A DNA stretch of 64,000 bases from Bordetella ansorpii (GCF_900078705.1 NZ_FKIF01000001.1:496001-560000); one strand, 5' to 3'. Positions 1 through 9,297 are shown, counted from the stretch's first letter. The notes: a model not told the origin generated them from the sequence alone. Program-made: numbers and translations.

Positions 1-1
1 G

Positions 2-799
2 TTGCGGCGCACATTGCAACTGGTGCAGGTGCAGTTCGGCGCGGGCAGCGTGTCGCTGCTGGACGTGCGCGACGCACAGCAGAACCTGCAGGCGCAACTG
101 GCCGCGCAAAGCCAGCTGGAGCAACAGCGCGTGCAGGCGCGCAACGCCATCACGGTGTTGCTGGGCGGCCAGGCCTGGCCGCGGGCCGACGAACCCACGC
201 GGCTGGACGGCGCGGCCACGCCGGCGCCGCGCCCGGGCCTGCCCGCCGGATTGCTGGGCCGCCGGCCCGACCTGCGCGCCGCAGAGCTGCGCCTGCGCGA
301 AGCCCTGGCGAACATCGACGCCACCGCGCGCAGCTACTATCCGGCCCTGACGCTGACGGGCAGCGCCGGCACCAGCAGCACGTCGTTGTCGAACCTGCTG
401 GCCAATCCCGTGGCGGCCCTGGGCGCGGGCCTGGCCTTGCCGTTCCTGAATGTGCCGCGCATGCGGCTGGACAACGACATCGCCCGCACCGGGTACGAGA
501 TTGCCGCCAACACATTCCGCGGCACGCTGTATTCGGCATTGAAGGACGTCGACGATGCCCTGAGCGCGCGCGCCCGGCTGGCGGAACAGCGCGAGGCGAC
601 CGAGCGCTCGTTCGAGGCGGCGCAGGATGTCGAGCGCATGTATGGCGTGCGCTATCGCGTGGGAGCGGCCACGCTGCGCACGTGGCTGGATGCGCAGCAG
701 ACGCTGCGCGAGGCGGAACTGTCGCTGGCGCAGGTACGCCAGAATCAGCGGCTGAACGACGTGACGCTGTTCCTGGCGCTGGGCGGCGATCCGGGCTGA
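2..799 (+). CDS. RND efflux outer-membrane factor, C-terminal part (NodT/CmeC-like)
   Basis: The window opens inside this gene, so only the last 265 codons are present and no start can be given. It encodes the second half of a TolC-type outer-membrane channel of the NodT family, which connects an inner-membrane pump and a periplasmic adaptor to the cell surface. The family signature GLPAGLLGRRPDLRAAE followed by a helix and a YYPALTLTG strand is clear at about residues 80-120. The two long heptad-rich stretches on either side are the coiled-coil helices of the periplasmic barrel. The stop at 797-799 is intact. The pump and adaptor genes presumably lie upstream, outside the window. Confidence 0.9.
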   Translation: MRRTLQLVQVQFGAGSVSLLDVRDAQQNLQAQLAAQSQLEQQRVQARNAITVLLGGQAWPRADEPTRLDGAATPAPRPGLPAGLLGRRPDLRAAELRLREALANIDATARSYYPALTLTGSAGTSSTSLSNLLANPVAALGAGLALPFLNVPRMRLDNDIARTGYEIAANTFRGTLYSALKDVDDALSARARLAEQREATERSFEAAQDVERMYGVRYRVGAATLRTWLDAQQTLREAELSLAQVRQNQRLNDVTLFLALGGDPG

Positions 800-827
800 G
801 CCCGGCTGACGGCCAGGCTCGCGAACG

Positions 828-1376
828 TCAGAAGCCGGCCGTGCGCGGCGCCGGGCAGGCGCCCACGCCGCATTGCAGGACGGCTCCGGCCATGCCGGAC
901 AGCACCGCGGCCAGGAACAGCCCCATGATGATCATGCCGGGCAGGCCCACGGGACGCTTGAGCGCGTTGTCGCCCCACTTGCGGTCGACGATCAGCATCA
1001 GCAGCGAAAACAGGATCAACGCCAGGAAGCCCGCCGCCGACCAGGTCGGCCAGCGCAGGCCCAGCAGCGTGTCGGTGGAGACGGCGGCGCCGGGCACGAC
1101 CTGCATCAGCACCTGTTGCGCGGCCAGGGCGAACCCCGCCAGCGAGGACAGGATGACCATGGAGTAGTGCATCGGCGACGGGCCCAGACGCACGTTCAGC
1201 AGCAGCCCCATGCCCGCCAGCACCAGCGCGCCGCGCTGCAGCAGGCAGAGCGGGCACGACGGCCCGGGGTGGATCACCTGCCAGGCCAGTGTGAGGATGA
1301 GCGCGCAGGACAGCAGCAGCAGCGCCAGCGAACTGCCCAGGCGCGAGCGGCCGCCCGCATTGTGTACGAAAAGCAT
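828..1376 (-). CDS. dsbB: Atypical DsbB-like disulfide oxidoreductase
   Basis: This is a 182-residue inner-membrane protein of the DsbB family, which passes electrons from periplasmic thiol oxidases to quinone. The redox motif CPLC lies at Cys41/Cys44, exactly where the first pair sits in classical DsbB, and is followed by the typical LLQR. The usual second cysteine pair in the loop between helices 3 and 4 is missing; that loop contains no cysteine. Instead there is an extra hydrophobic helix and a C-terminal CGVGAC (Cys169/Cys174). The ATG at 1376 has an AGGAGG ribosome-binding site 8 bases upstream; longer in-frame starts lack this. It lies 10 bp downstream of the DUF5993-like micro-protein gene, so the two form an operon. 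Confidence 0.85.
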   Translation of the reverse strand: MLFVHNAGGRSRLGSSLALLLLSCALILTLAWQVIHPGPSCPLCLLQRGALVLAGMGLLLNVRLGPSPMHYSMVILSSLAGFALAAQQVLMQVVPGAAVSTDTLLGLRWPTWSAAGFLALILFSLLMLIVDRKWGDNALKRPVGLPGMIIMGLFLAAVLSGMAGAVLQCGVGACPAPRTAGF

Positions 1377-1386
1377 GCGCGGCCTC

Positions 1387-1545
1387 CTACAGCACGAACG
1401 GCAGCCGTGCCGCCAGGTAGGGATAAGCCGCGACCCCGAACAGGATGAACGTCGCCACCCAAAGCAGGAAACAGGCGGGCCGTCTGCCCAGCAAGCCGTA
1501 CCACCCGGCCGCCGCGCCAACCACGAACGGCAACATCAAACCCAT
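1387..1545 (-). CDS. DUF5993-like small membrane protein
   Basis: This short gene (52 residues) encodes two hydrophobic segments, about residues 3-18 and 24-45, separated by a Gly-Arg-Arg turn. The N-terminal MGLMLPFVVGAAAGW and the overall shape resemble DUF5993 micro-proteins, which are commonly found beside dsbB-like genes; no function is established for them. The ATG at 1545 is preceded by CGGAG at a good distance; a second in-frame ATG at 1536 is possible. The gene ends 10 bp before the dsbB start, so the products are probably made together, and the protein may be a membrane partner of the oxidoreductase (inference). Confidence 0.6.
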   Translation of the reverse strand: MGLMLPFVVGAAAGWYGLLGRRPACFLLWVATFILFGVAAYPYLAARLPFVL

Positions 1546-1741
1546 TTCTCACTCCGTAGACACCTCACGGGACGGAAGTATAGGTAACAACTGGAAATCA
1601 AAGCAACGCGCGGGAAATGAATTTCCTGTGAATGCGGGTATCTACCCGCCCGGCGGGGCGTCCGACAGGAAGCTGCCGCCAGAAACACAAGGGCGCCGAC
1701 ATCGGCGCCCCGGGCTCGTGGCGATCAGGCCGTCGAGGCCA

Positions 1742-2623
1742 TCAGGCCATCAGGCGGTCCAGCGCTTCGCGATACTTGGCAGCGGTTTTCTCCAGCACTT
1801 CGGCCGGCAGGCGCGGCGCGGGCGGGGTCTTGTCCCAGGTCTGGGTCTCGAGCCAGTCGCGCACGAACTGCTTGTCGAACGACGGGGGGCTGATGCCCAC
1901 GCGATAGCCGTCGGCGGGCCAGAAACGCGACGAATCGGGCGTCAGCACCTCGTCCATCAGGTACAGCGCACCGTCGTCGTCCAGGCCGAATTCGAACTTG
2001 GTGTCGGCGATGATGATGCCCTTGGTGGCCGCGAAGGCGGCCGCCTCGCCATACAGGCGCAGCGTGACGTCGCGGATGCGCTCGGCCATCTCCTGGCCCA
2101 CTTCGGCCACGACGTGGGCGAAATCGACGTTCTCGTCGTGCATGCCGAACTCGGCCTTGGCGGCCGGCGTGAAGATGGGCTCGGGCAGCTTGTCGGCCTG
2201 TTGCAGGCCGGCGGGCAGCGCGATGCCGCACACCGAGCCGGTGGCCTGGTAGTCCTTCCAACCCGAACCGATGAGATACCCCCGCGCCACGGCTTCGACC
2301 AGCACGGGCTTCAGGCGCTTGACCACCACGGCGCGGCCGCGCACCTGATCGATTTCGTCGGGCGCCACCACGTCTTCGGCGGCCACGCCGGTGGAGTGGT
2401 TGGGCAGCACGTGCGCCAGCTTCTTCAGCCAGAACTCGGTCAGTTCCGTCAGCACCTGGCCCTTGCCGGGGATGGGATCGTCGAGAATGACGTCGAACGC
2501 CGAGATACGGTCGGACGCGACGATCAGCAACTTGTCGTCGCCCACGGCGTACATGTCGCGCACCTTGCCGCGACCCAGCAGCGGCAAGGACTTGATGTTG
2601 GATTCGTGCAGAGCGGAGATCAC
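1742..2623 (-). CDS. purC: Phosphoribosylaminoimidazole-succinocarboxamide synthase
   Basis: PurC (293 residues) joins aspartate to CAIR with ATP to form SAICAR in purine biosynthesis. The N-terminal [13 protein letters not shown], the [11 protein letters not shown] block and the [15 protein letters not shown] segment are diagnostic of the family. Length is normal for betaproteobacteria. The start chosen is GTG at 2623 (V-ISALHES), because the residues that align with other PurC proteins begin there; sequence further upstream is not conserved and the Shine-Dalgarno is weak. It lies downstream of fba on the same strand, but a terminator-like hairpin lies between them, so purC probably has its own promoter. 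Confidence 0.96.
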   Translation of the reverse strand: MISALHESNIKSLPLLGRGKVRDMYAVGDDKLLIVASDRISAFDVILDDPIPGKGQVLTELTEFWLKKLAHVLPNHSTGVAAEDVVAPDEIDQVRGRAVVVKRLKPVLVEAVARGYLIGSGWKDYQATGSVCGIALPAGLQQADKLPEPIFTPAAKAEFGMHDENVDFAHVVAEVGQEMAERIRDVTLRLYGEAAAFAATKGIIIADTKFEFGLDDDGALYLMDEVLTPDSSRFWPADGYRVGISPPSFDKQFVRDWLETQTWDKTPPAPRLPAEVLEKTAAKYREALDRLMA

Positions 2624-2927
2624 GGATGGGGCCTGGCAGAAAAGACGATTCCCGCTCGGGAGGCCCGCAGCGGGAGTCAGGAGGAATCGGGAATGGGCGC
2701 GGGGCGGTGGCGCCGGTTCGCGCAAAACGCATAGGTTACTGCAAACCCGGGCCTCCCGTACGAAGTCGCGCGCAGGCTCGCCGGACGATGCCGAGGGCTT
2801 CCGGGCGCGCGCCAGCCTCTGGACCGCGGCGCGGCTCATCGCCGCCGGAACACCCCGAAAAAAGCAAAAAAGCTCCTTGCGGAGCCTTTCCGGGACATGA
2901 GGGCCGCCCGCAGCGGCCCGTCACGCC
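2624..2927. other. fba-purC intergenic region
   Basis: These 304 bp contain no gene that I can support. They hold the fba terminator (2859-2885) and, closer to fba, a second GC hairpin at 2901-2919 (GGGCCGC / GCGGCCC). I could not identify a convincing purC promoter or a PurR-type operator. Confidence 0.6.
2859..2885 (-). terminator. Intrinsic terminator after fba
   Basis: Read on the minus strand there is a GCTCC-GCAA-GGAGC hairpin followed at once by TTTTTTGCTTTTTT. It lies 43 bp beyond the fba stop codon and is a standard Rho-independent terminator. Confidence 0.8.
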
Positions 2928-3992
2928 TTACTGGACGACCTGCTCCAGCTTGCCCGCGGCGTAGCGCTGGGCCATTTCATCCAGCGGGACCGCCTTGATC
3001 TTGCTGGCGTTGCCGGCGGTGCCGAATTCCTGGTAGCGGGCCACGCAGACGGCGCGGGCAGCGGCGCGGGCGGGCTTCAGGTATTCGCGCGGATCGAACT
3101 TCGAGGGGTTCTCGCCCATGAAGCGGCGGATCGCGCCGGTCATGGCCAGGCGGATGTCGGTGTCGATGTTGATCTTGCGCACGCCGAACTTGATGGCTTC
3201 CTGGATTTCCTCGACGGGCACGCCGTAGGTTTCCTTCATGTCGCCGCCGAACTCGCGGATCTCGGCCAGCAGTTCCTGCGGTACGCTGGAGCTGCCGTGC
3301 ATCACCAGGTGGGTGTTGGGCAGGCGGGCGTGGATTTCCTTGATGCGCGAGATCGACAGGATGTCGCCGGTGGGCTTGCGCGTGAACTTGTAGGCGCCGT
3401 GGCTGGTGCCGATGGCGATGGCCAGCGCGTCGAGCTGCGTGCGGCGCACGAAGTCGGCGGCCTGCTCGGGATCGGTCAGCAACTGGTCCATGGTGAGCTT
3501 GCCGTCGGCGCCGTGGCCGTCTTCCTTGTCGCCTTCCATGGTTTCCAGCGAGCCCAGGCAGCCCAGTTCGCCTTCGACCGTGACGCCGACCTTGTGGGCC
3601 ATGTCGACGACCTTGCGGGTGACGTCGACGTTGTAGTCGTAGTCGGCGATGCTCTTGCCGTCTTCCTTCAGCGAGCCGTCCATCATCACGCTGGAGAAGC
3701 CCAGGTCGATGGCACCCTGACAGACCTTGGGCGACTGGCCGTGATCCTGGTGCATGACGACCGGGATGTGCGGGTAGGACTCGACGGCGGCCTGGATCAG
3801 GTACTTCAGGAAGCCTTCGCCCGCGTATTTGCGCGCGCCGGCCGAGGCCTGCATGATCACCGGGCTGTCGGTCTCGGCAGCGGCTTCCATGATGGCCTGG
3901 ACCTGCTCCAGGTTGTTGACGTTGAAGGCGGGGATGCCGTAACCGTGCTCGGCCGCGTGGTCGAGCAACTGGCGCATGGAAACGAGGGCCAT
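2928..3992 (-). CDS. fba: Fructose-bisphosphate aldolase, class II (Calvin-cycle subtype)
   Basis: This 354-residue zinc aldolase splits or forms fructose-1,6-bisphosphate in glycolysis and gluconeogenesis. The zinc-ligand region [10 protein letters not shown], the HGSSSVP phosphate-binding segment and the C-terminal [10 protein letters not shown] motif are all present. The start at 3992 ([10 protein letters not shown]) has a GGAG ribosome-binding site just upstream. In related bacteria fba usually stands close to gap, pgk and purC. Here it is next to purC, but pgk lies 24 kb away on the same strand. Confidence 0.97.
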   Translation of the reverse strand: MALVSMRQLLDHAAEHGYGIPAFNVNNLEQVQAIMEAAAETDSPVIMQASAGARKYAGEGFLKYLIQAAVESYPHIPVVMHQDHGQSPKVCQGAIDLGFSSVMMDGSLKEDGKSIADYDYNVDVTRKVVDMAHKVGVTVEGELGCLGSLETMEGDKEDGHGADGKLTMDQLLTDPEQAADFVRRTQLDALAIAIGTSHGAYKFTRKPTGDILSISRIKEIHARLPNTHLVMHGSSSVPQELLAEIREFGGDMKETYGVPVEEIQEAIKFGVRKINIDTDIRLAMTGAIRRFMGENPSKFDPREYLKPARAAARAVCVARYQEFGTAGNASKIKAVPLDEMAQRYAAGKLEQVVQ

Positions 3993-4129
3993 GGAGGACT
4001 CCTGGAAGCTTGGTGTTATCGGATTGAATTCATGCTGAACAGCGGGATTTTACGGGAATGCGGCGAGGGTCTTGTGAGGATCCGTTGCAAGACCTGGCGG
4101 GGCGGTTCGGGACAGGCGGACGGACGCGC

Positions 4130-6190
4130 TCAGAGGCGTCCCACGCTGGTCTCGAACTGCTCGGGCGGCATGGGCTTGCCCAGCAGGAAGCCTTGCAGCG
4201 AATCGCAACCCAGATCGGTCAGGAACGATTGCTGTTCGGCGGTCTCGACGCCCTCGGCCGCCACCTTCAACTTGAGCTTCTGCCCCAGCGCCACGATGGC
4301 GGACACCACGGCGGCGTCTTCCGTATCGCCCTGCAACTGGCGCACGAAACCGCGCCCGATCTTCAGTTCCGTGGCGGGCAGGCGCTTGAGGTACAGCAGG
4401 CTGGAATAGCCGCTGCCGAAATCGTCGATGGAAATGCGCACGCCCAGGTCGACCAGGCGGCGCAGCAGCGCCAGTGTGATCTCGGCGTCGCGCATGGCCG
4501 TGGACTCGGTGATCTCCAGGATCAGGCTGCGCGGCGGCAGCGAATGGCGCTCCAGGGCCTGCTGCACCAGGTCATACAGGCCTTCATGCACGAACTGCGC
4601 GGTGGACAGGTTGACCGACATGGTCCAGCCCTGGTGGCCGGCCTGATGCCACAGATGCAACTGGCGGCAGGCCTCGTCCAGCACCCATTCCCCGATGGAT
4701 ACGATCAGCCGCGAGCGCTCGGCCAGCGGAATGAAGCGGTCGGGCGGGATGAGGCCCTTCTCGGGATGCAGCCAGCGGATCAGCGCCTCGGCGCCCATGA
4801 TCTCGCCGTCGGGCCGGAACTTGGGCTGGTAGTGCAGCACCAGTTGCTTGCGCGCGCGCGCCTGGCGCAGGTCCTGCAGCATGCGCAACTGTTCCTGCGC
4901 ATTGCTGTTCATGGAGGGTTCGAAATAGCTGAAGCGCGCCCGGCCCATGCGCTTGGCGTGGTACATGGCGGCATCGGCGTTGCGCATCAGCGTGCGGGCG
5001 CTGTCGCCATTGGCGGGATACAGGGCGATGCCGCAACTGGCGGAGACAGCCACGCGGTGGCCCATCACGGTGACGGGCCGCGACAGCACCTTGATCAGCC
5101 GCGACGCCACGGACGCCGCATCATTGGGCTCGGTCACCTCGCTGAGCACGACGAACTCGTCGCCGCCCAGCCGGGCCGCCGTGTCCGCGCCGCGCAGTTG
5201 GCGGCGGATGCGGCCGGCCAGTTCCACCAGCAGGGCATCGCCGGTATGGTGTCCGTAGGCATCGTTGACCGACTTGAACCCGTCCAGGTCGAGGAACAGC
5301 AGCGCGAAGGTGCCGTTGGCGCGGCGCGCGGTCTCGATGGCCTGCTTGACCTGCTGTTCGAGCAGGATGCGGTTGGGCAGCTTGGTCAGGTTGTCGTGCA
5401 GGGCCAGCCGCAGCAGTTCTTCGTTGGCGCCCGCCAGCGACCGGGCCAGCACGGCCGTGCGCGACTCGAGCCGGGCATCCAGCACGGCCACCACCAGCGC
5501 CATGGCGAAAATGCACGAGGTGACCACCGCCACCGCCGCCGCCAGCCATTGCGCCGACAGCCCATCGACCGCCGCCAGGCAGACGCTGCCGGCCGGGAAC
5601 ATGGCCGCGGCCATGCCGGTGTAGTGCATGCCGCACACCGCGGCCGCCATGACGGACGCCGCGGCCAGCCGGTACCGCAGCTTCTGCCGGGCCTGGCGCC
5701 GCACCCAATGGGCCATCCACAGCGCCAGCGCCGAACAGCCGATGGAAATGGCCGCGGCGGCGGCCAGGCGCGAGGGCAGGTAGATGATGCCGGGTGACAT
5801 GCGCATCGCGGCCATGCCCATGAAATGCATGCCCAGCACCGCGCCGCCCATCAGCAGCGCGCCCAGCGCCAGCATGCCCGCCGTCAAGTGCGGCCGGCCG
5901 GCGAAGTGCAAGGCGAGCAAGGCCCCGGCCACCGAGATCAGCAGCGAGACCGCCGTCATGGTGACGTCGTAGCCGATGGGAATGGGCAGGCTGAAGGCCA
6001 GCATGCCGATGAAATGCATGGACCAGATGCCCAGGCCGAGCACGAACCCGCTGCCCGCCAGCCAATAGCGGCCCGCGGCGCCCTGGGCACTGTCGATACG
6101 GCTTGCCAGTTCGAACGAAGTCAAAGAGGCGAAGACCGCGACCAATATGGACACGGCCACCGTTGCCAATTCGTAGCTGCCGTTCAACAT
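4130..6190 (-). CDS. MHYT-GGDEF-EAL cyclic-di-GMP enzyme
   Basis: This 686-residue protein has an N-terminal seven-helix MHYT sensor (about residues 1-235) with three metal-binding-type motifs: SMHFIGM near residue 57, then GMHFMGM and [13 protein letters not shown] domain follows (about 275-435, intact [10 protein letters not shown]) and then an EAL domain (about 450-680). The EAL signature, the [10 protein letters not shown] loop, AEGVET and the late QGFLLGKP are present, so a phosphodiesterase is plausible. The usual LKID motif reads LKIG, a substitution at a normally conserved Asp. Such proteins make and break cyclic-di-GMP in response to a membrane signal (family knowledge); which activity dominates cannot be read from the sequence. 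Start ATG 6190 opens directly into the first membrane helix. Confidence 0.93.
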   Translation of the reverse strand: MLNGSYELATVAVSILVAVFASLTSFELASRIDSAQGAAGRYWLAGSGFVLGLGIWSMHFIGMLAFSLPIPIGYDVTMTAVSLLISVAGALLALHFAGRPHLTAGMLALGALLMGGAVLGMHFMGMAAMRMSPGIIYLPSRLAAAAAISIGCSALALWMAHWVRRQARQKLRYRLAAASVMAAAVCGMHYTGMAAAMFPAGSVCLAAVDGLSAQWLAAAVAVVTSCIFAMALVVAVLDARLESRTAVLARSLAGANEELLRLALHDNLTKLPNRILLEQQVKQAIETARRANGTFALLFLDLDGFKSVNDAYGHHTGDALLVELAGRIRRQLRGADTAARLGGDEFVVLSEVTEPNDAASVASRLIKVLSRPVTVMGHRVAVSASCGIALYPANGDSARTLMRNADAAMYHAKRMGRARFSYFEPSMNSNAQEQLRMLQDLRQARARKQLVLHYQPKFRPDGEIMGAEALIRWLHPEKGLIPPDRFIPLAERSRLIVSIGEWVLDEACRQLHLWHQAGHQGWTMSVNLSTAQFVHEGLYDLVQQALERHSLPPRSLILEITESTAMRDAEITLALLRRLVDLGVRISIDDFGSGYSSLLYLKRLPATELKIGRGFVRQLQGDTEDAAVVSAIVALGQKLKLKVAAEGVETAEQQSFLTDLGCDSLQGFLLGKPMPPEQFETSVGRL

Positions 6191-6447
6191 CGTTCCGACA
6201 TCCCGCCTGTATCCGACTCTAGGAATCGGTTCTGGGTCGTCAATCTGCAGACGGAATGCGTTGAGGCGATGGCATCCGTGAGCAGTCGGTCCCCGGCAAG
6301 ATTGGGGCCGGGGCGGTCTTGCCAAGGCTCCGTTATGGTAGCCATATGTAAAAAAAGCGGAACAATTGTAGCCGCGGTTGCCGGGAAAGGGGAACCGTTA
6401 CAGCCGGCAGGTATATATTGAAGAACCCTTGCCACTTCGGGACTGCC

Positions 6448-6855
6448 ATGCTTCACGGTTCTTGCCTATGCGGCCGCATCGCATACACGGTGAACGGCCC
6501 TCTTTCCGATGCGTTGAATTGCCATTGCGGCATGTGCCGCAAGGCGCACGGCGCGGCCTTCCGGTCTCGCGCCACGGTACTGGCCAAGGATTTCGCCTGG
6601 ACCCAGGGCGAGAACCAGATCACCTGGTACGCCTCGTCGCCCGGCAATTATCGCGGGTTCTGCAGCGCTTGCGGTACCCCGCTGCTGAGCCGCTTCGACC
6701 AGATGCCCGATGTGTATGGCCTGCCTCTGGGCGCCCTGGATGACGATCCCGGCATCAAGCCCGAACGCCACGTACACGTCGACAGCAAGGCACCCTGGCA
6801 CGACATCGCCGACGACCTGCCCCGGCACCCTCAGGGGCAGGACACCGGATACTAG
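6448..6855 (+). CDS. GFA-family zinc protein (Mss4-like)
   Basis: This 135-residue protein belongs to the GFA family, named after glutathione-dependent formaldehyde-activating enzyme. The zinc-binding pattern is complete: GSCLCGRIAY at the N-terminus, CHCGMCRK next, and FCSACGTPL in the middle. The start ATG 6448 (MLHGSCLCG) is where family similarity begins; an upstream in-frame TTG would add ten unrelated residues. Most members have no proven substrate, so formaldehyde detoxification should not be assumed. The gene stands alone, between a divergent cyclic-di-GMP gene and the iteron region. Confidence 0.85.
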   Translation: MLHGSCLCGRIAYTVNGPLSDALNCHCGMCRKAHGAAFRSRATVLAKDFAWTQGENQITWYASSPGNYRGFCSACGTPLLSRFDQMPDVYGLPLGALDDDPGIKPERHVHVDSKAPWHDIADDLPRHPQGQDTGY

Positions 6856-7340
6856 CAAAAACCCTTGTAATAAGTTATAGTTATTTTCTGCCCGAGTAAT
6901 TTTTGCCATTGATGTTGGCAACAGCGGTTGGCAACAGCGGTTGGCAACAGCGGTTGGCAACAAGTTGGCAACAAACAGCGGGTTGGCAACGGCGGGCTGG
7001 CGAACCCGAGGCAGGCCCAAGGCAAACCCGCAGTACCGCGCAGTATCGAATTTCTTGTCTCTTGCATGTCCGCCGCCGGCGCTGCCCGGCTCCGTTCAAC
7101 AAGAAAAACACGCTTCTTCCGGCGGCCTGCCCCGCACAGGCAAACCGTCGCGACCAAGCCGCGCCTCTGGCGCACACTGCCCTCGCGGCCAGCGTACCCG
7201 TCCCTATCCCTATCCAGGGCCATGACCCGTACCCGAGCCGGTTCGCCACGCTTATGCGTCCGCGGCCGGTCCACCGCTTGGACATCCGGCATCCGTGCCG
7301 CGTTCGCGCGGCGCCTGCGCATCACAATCAAGGAGTCATC
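6856..7340. other. Intergenic region carrying iterons, upstream of infA
   Basis: This 485-bp stretch has no supportable gene. Its left end is AT-rich (about 6860-6905). It then carries the GTTGGCAAC iteron array (6914-6990), followed by about 350 bp of ordinary GC-rich DNA leading to infA. Short open frames here encode only low-complexity or arginine-rich peptides. Confidence 0.6.
6914..6990. repeat. Six-copy array of the palindromic 9-mer GTTGGCAAC
   Basis: The 9-mer GTTGGCAAC is itself an inverted repeat (GTTG-G-CAAC). It starts at 6914, 6927, 6940, 6953, 6964 and 6982. The first four copies form a perfect 13-bp tandem repeat (GTTGGCAACAGCG); the last two are spaced by 11 and 18 bp. Its function is unknown. 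Confidence 0.9.
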
Positions 7341-7607
7341 ATGGCGAAAGAAGAACTGATCGAACTGGACGGCATCGTCGACGAAGTGCTGCCCGACAGC
7401 CGCTACCGCGTCAAGCTGGACAATGGTATCGAAGTGGGCGCCTATGCCTCCGGCCGCATCCGCAAGCACCGCATCCGCATCCTGGCGGGCGACCGCGTCA
7501 CGCTCGAGATGTCGCCCTATGACCTGACCAAGGGCCGCATCAACTTCCGCCACAAGGACGAACGCGGCCCCGCACCGGGCTCCCGTCCCCAGCAGTATCG
7601 TCGCTGA
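7341..7607 (+). CDS. infA: Translation initiation factor IF-1 (extended copy)
   Basis: IF-1 binds the ribosomal A site during initiation. The OB-fold core is well conserved ([41 protein letters not shown]). The protein has 88 residues against about 72 for the standard factor; the extra 17 or so at the C-terminus are basic and Gly/Pro-rich. The start is set by AGGAG 8 bases before ATG 7341. The gene stands alone rather than in a ribosomal-protein operon. Related genera often carry a second infA in the ribosomal cluster, so this may be an auxiliary copy (inference). Confidence 0.93.
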   Translation: MAKEELIELDGIVDEVLPDSRYRVKLDNGIEVGAYASGRIRKHRIRILAGDRVTLEMSPYDLTKGRINFRHKDERGPAPGSRPQQYRR

Positions 7608-7622
7608 TCCATCGAGGGCGGG

Positions 7623-7628
7623 GTAAAA
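7623..7628 (+). promoter_or_regulatory. Possible -10 element
   Basis: TAAAAT (5 of 6 to the consensus) lies 65 bp before the next start codon. No good -35 is visible at the right distance, so this is a weak call. Confidence 0.3.
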
Positions 7629-7692
7629 TCCGCGCCGGCCGCGGCCGTAGTGCCTTACGTCCGGCGTCCACCCCGCCTTCCTTAGATTGGCC

Positions 7693-7980
7693 ATGTCAGA
7701 AAACAGCAGCGACGCACTCCGGCAGGCGGCAGACCGCCTGCAAAAGGCCCGCCGCGCCTTCGAGCGCGGCGAAAAAGGCCTGCTCATGCTGCGCCGCTCG
7801 CGCACGGCGTTCATCAACAGCCTGCGCAACACGGGCCTGACCTACTCGCAGGCCCGCGTGAAATACGACAACTGCATCGACGAGCAGCAGCGCATCCACC
7901 TGCAGGAAAAGCACCAGTTGCAATACGCCGAAAGGGCGTACGCCTCGCTGTGCCAGCAGTTGCAGAAAGCCGACGCCTGA
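7693..7980 (+). CDS. Small helical protein of unknown function
   Basis: I do not recognise this 95-residue protein. It is highly charged, with no cysteine pair, signal peptide or membrane segment apparent. It reads as two or three amphipathic helices (residues 5-40 and 55-93) that could form a coiled coil. A conserved-looking TGLTYSQARVKYDN sits between them. ATG 7693 is used; an in-frame TTG two codons upstream is less likely. It converges on the M23 peptidase gene with an 18-bp gap. Codon use is like its neighbours. Confidence 0.6.
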   Translation: MSENSSDALRQAADRLQKARRAFERGEKGLLMLRRSRTAFINSLRNTGLTYSQARVKYDNCIDEQQRIHLQEKHQLQYAERAYASLCQQLQKADA

Positions 7981-7998
7981 CGCCGGCTTGGCGCCATA

Positions 7999-8880
7999 TC
8001 AGGGCTTGAACGCCCCGATGAAGATGGCCGGATCGACGCGCACGTTGTTCAGGCTGACGTTCCAGTGCAGATGCGGACCGGTGGCGCGGCCGGTGGCCCC
8101 CACCTTGCCGACCGGCGCACCGCGCGCCAGCTCATCGCCCACCTTCACGTCGATGGCCGACAGATGGCAGAACATGCTGATCATGCCCTGCCCATGGTCG
8201 ACGAACACCGTCTTGCCGTTGAAGAAATAATCTCCCACCAGCACCACGCGACCGGCCGCGGGCGCCCTGATCGGCGTGCCCGCCGGCACCGCGAAGTCCA
8301 GGCCCGAGTGCGGATTGCGCGCTTCGCCGTTGAAGAAACGGCGCAGCCCGAAGGGACTGGACAGGCGGCCGCCCGCCACCGGGCGATCGAGCACCACATT
8401 GCTGGGCGTGACGTCGGCACGGTAGACGGCATAGGCCGAGGTCTGCTCGTCCAGCTCGCGCTCGATGCGCTTGAGGTCATCGGGGTTGGGCGAGACCTGG
8501 CGCTTGTTCTTCAGCGTGATGTGCTGCGCCACGTATTCCTTGCTGCCCACCGAGAACGGCACGTCGCGCGCGCCGGCGGCGTCGCGCACCTGCAACGCCG
8601 CCTTGCCGGGCGTGGCACTGAGCGGAATGCCGACGATGGCGATCCACTGCCTGCCTTCCTCGCGCACCACCAGCACCCGGTGCCCGCCGAAGCTGGCCTG
8701 CGGCGCCTGCGCGCCCTCGCCCAGCGAGATCACCGCCACGCCGCCGGGCACCGGCGCGTTCAGCTTGCGGCTGATGTAGCTCTGGGCCTGCGCCGTGGCC
8801 GCGGCGGCCAGCGCCACCAAACCGAATGCCGCGGCCCGCAGGCCGCGCAGCATGGCCGCACGCGTGCTCGCCCCGTCCAT
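7999..8880 (-). CDS. Secreted M23 (LytM-type) peptidase
   Basis: This 293-residue envelope protein has an N-terminal signal sequence (about residues 1-32, ending AQA) and a C-terminal peptidase M23 domain (about 185-290). The zinc motifs are present: HSGLDFAVPAGTPI gives HxxxD and GPHLHWNVS gives HxH. Such enzymes cut peptidoglycan cross-bridges, or, when degenerate, activate amidases; the zinc ligands here look intact. The ATG at 8880 overlaps the stop of the upstream lipoprotein gene by one base, which implies translational coupling. An internal ATG at 8853 would also leave a usable signal peptide. Confidence 0.88.
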   Translation of the reverse strand: MDGASTRAAMLRGLRAAAFGLVALAAAATAQAQSYISRKLNAPVPGGVAVISLGEGAQAPQASFGGHRVLVVREEGRQWIAIVGIPLSATPGKAALQVRDAAGARDVPFSVGSKEYVAQHITLKNKRQVSPNPDDLKRIERELDEQTSAYAVYRADVTPSNVVLDRPVAGGRLSSPFGLRRFFNGEARNPHSGLDFAVPAGTPIRAPAAGRVVLVGDYFFNGKTVFVDHGQGMISMFCHLSAIDVKVGDELARGAPVGKVGATGRATGPHLHWNVSLNNVRVDPAIFIGAFKP

Positions 8881-9218
8881 CACATGCACAGGTTGGCCGC
8901 TTCGATCATCGACTGGCCGCGCGCGGGCAGCCGGGTCGACATCTTGATGTCGGTCTTGCCGCGGTAAGAGATCACCGACAGCACGCCCTCGACGCTGATG
9001 CTGCTGCTGCCCGCCACGCGAAAGCCGTCCTGGATCGGCGTGGTTTCCACGGAGAAGCCCTGGCCTTTCCAGGCTTCGGCCACGCATTCGCTGTAGTCCT
9101 TGGCGGTACGCGGGGTGCTGCCGAAGAAAGTGGGATCGAGGCTGCTGACGGAGTCGACGCTGGCGCAGCCGGCAACGGCCAGGCCCAGCGCCAACATGGC
9201 GGCGATACGGATTCTCAT
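8880..9218 (-). CDS. Small lipoprotein of unknown function
   Basis: This 112-residue protein starts with a lipoprotein signal peptide; the lipobox LAVAGC puts the lipidated Cys at residue 18. The mature part is about 95 residues, mostly predicted beta, with no family I can name. It is the first gene of a two-gene unit with the M23 peptidase, so a role in wall turnover or anchoring is possible, but that is context only. Confidence 0.65.
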   Translation of the reverse strand: MRIRIAAMLALGLAVAGCASVDSVSSLDPTFFGSTPRTAKDYSECVAEAWKGQGFSVETTPIQDGFRVAGSSSISVEGVLSVISYRGKTDIKMSTRLPARGQSMIEAANLCM

Positions 9219-9297
9219 GGGTAGGAAACGTCTCTGTAAAAGTGCGGACCACTATAGCGCAACGCGCGGCAGGCCCACGGCAGCGGCCCCGCCGCCC

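Noticed and set aside
6914-6990. CRISPR array
   Set aside because: The repeat unit is 13 bp with almost no spacer, and there are no cas genes.
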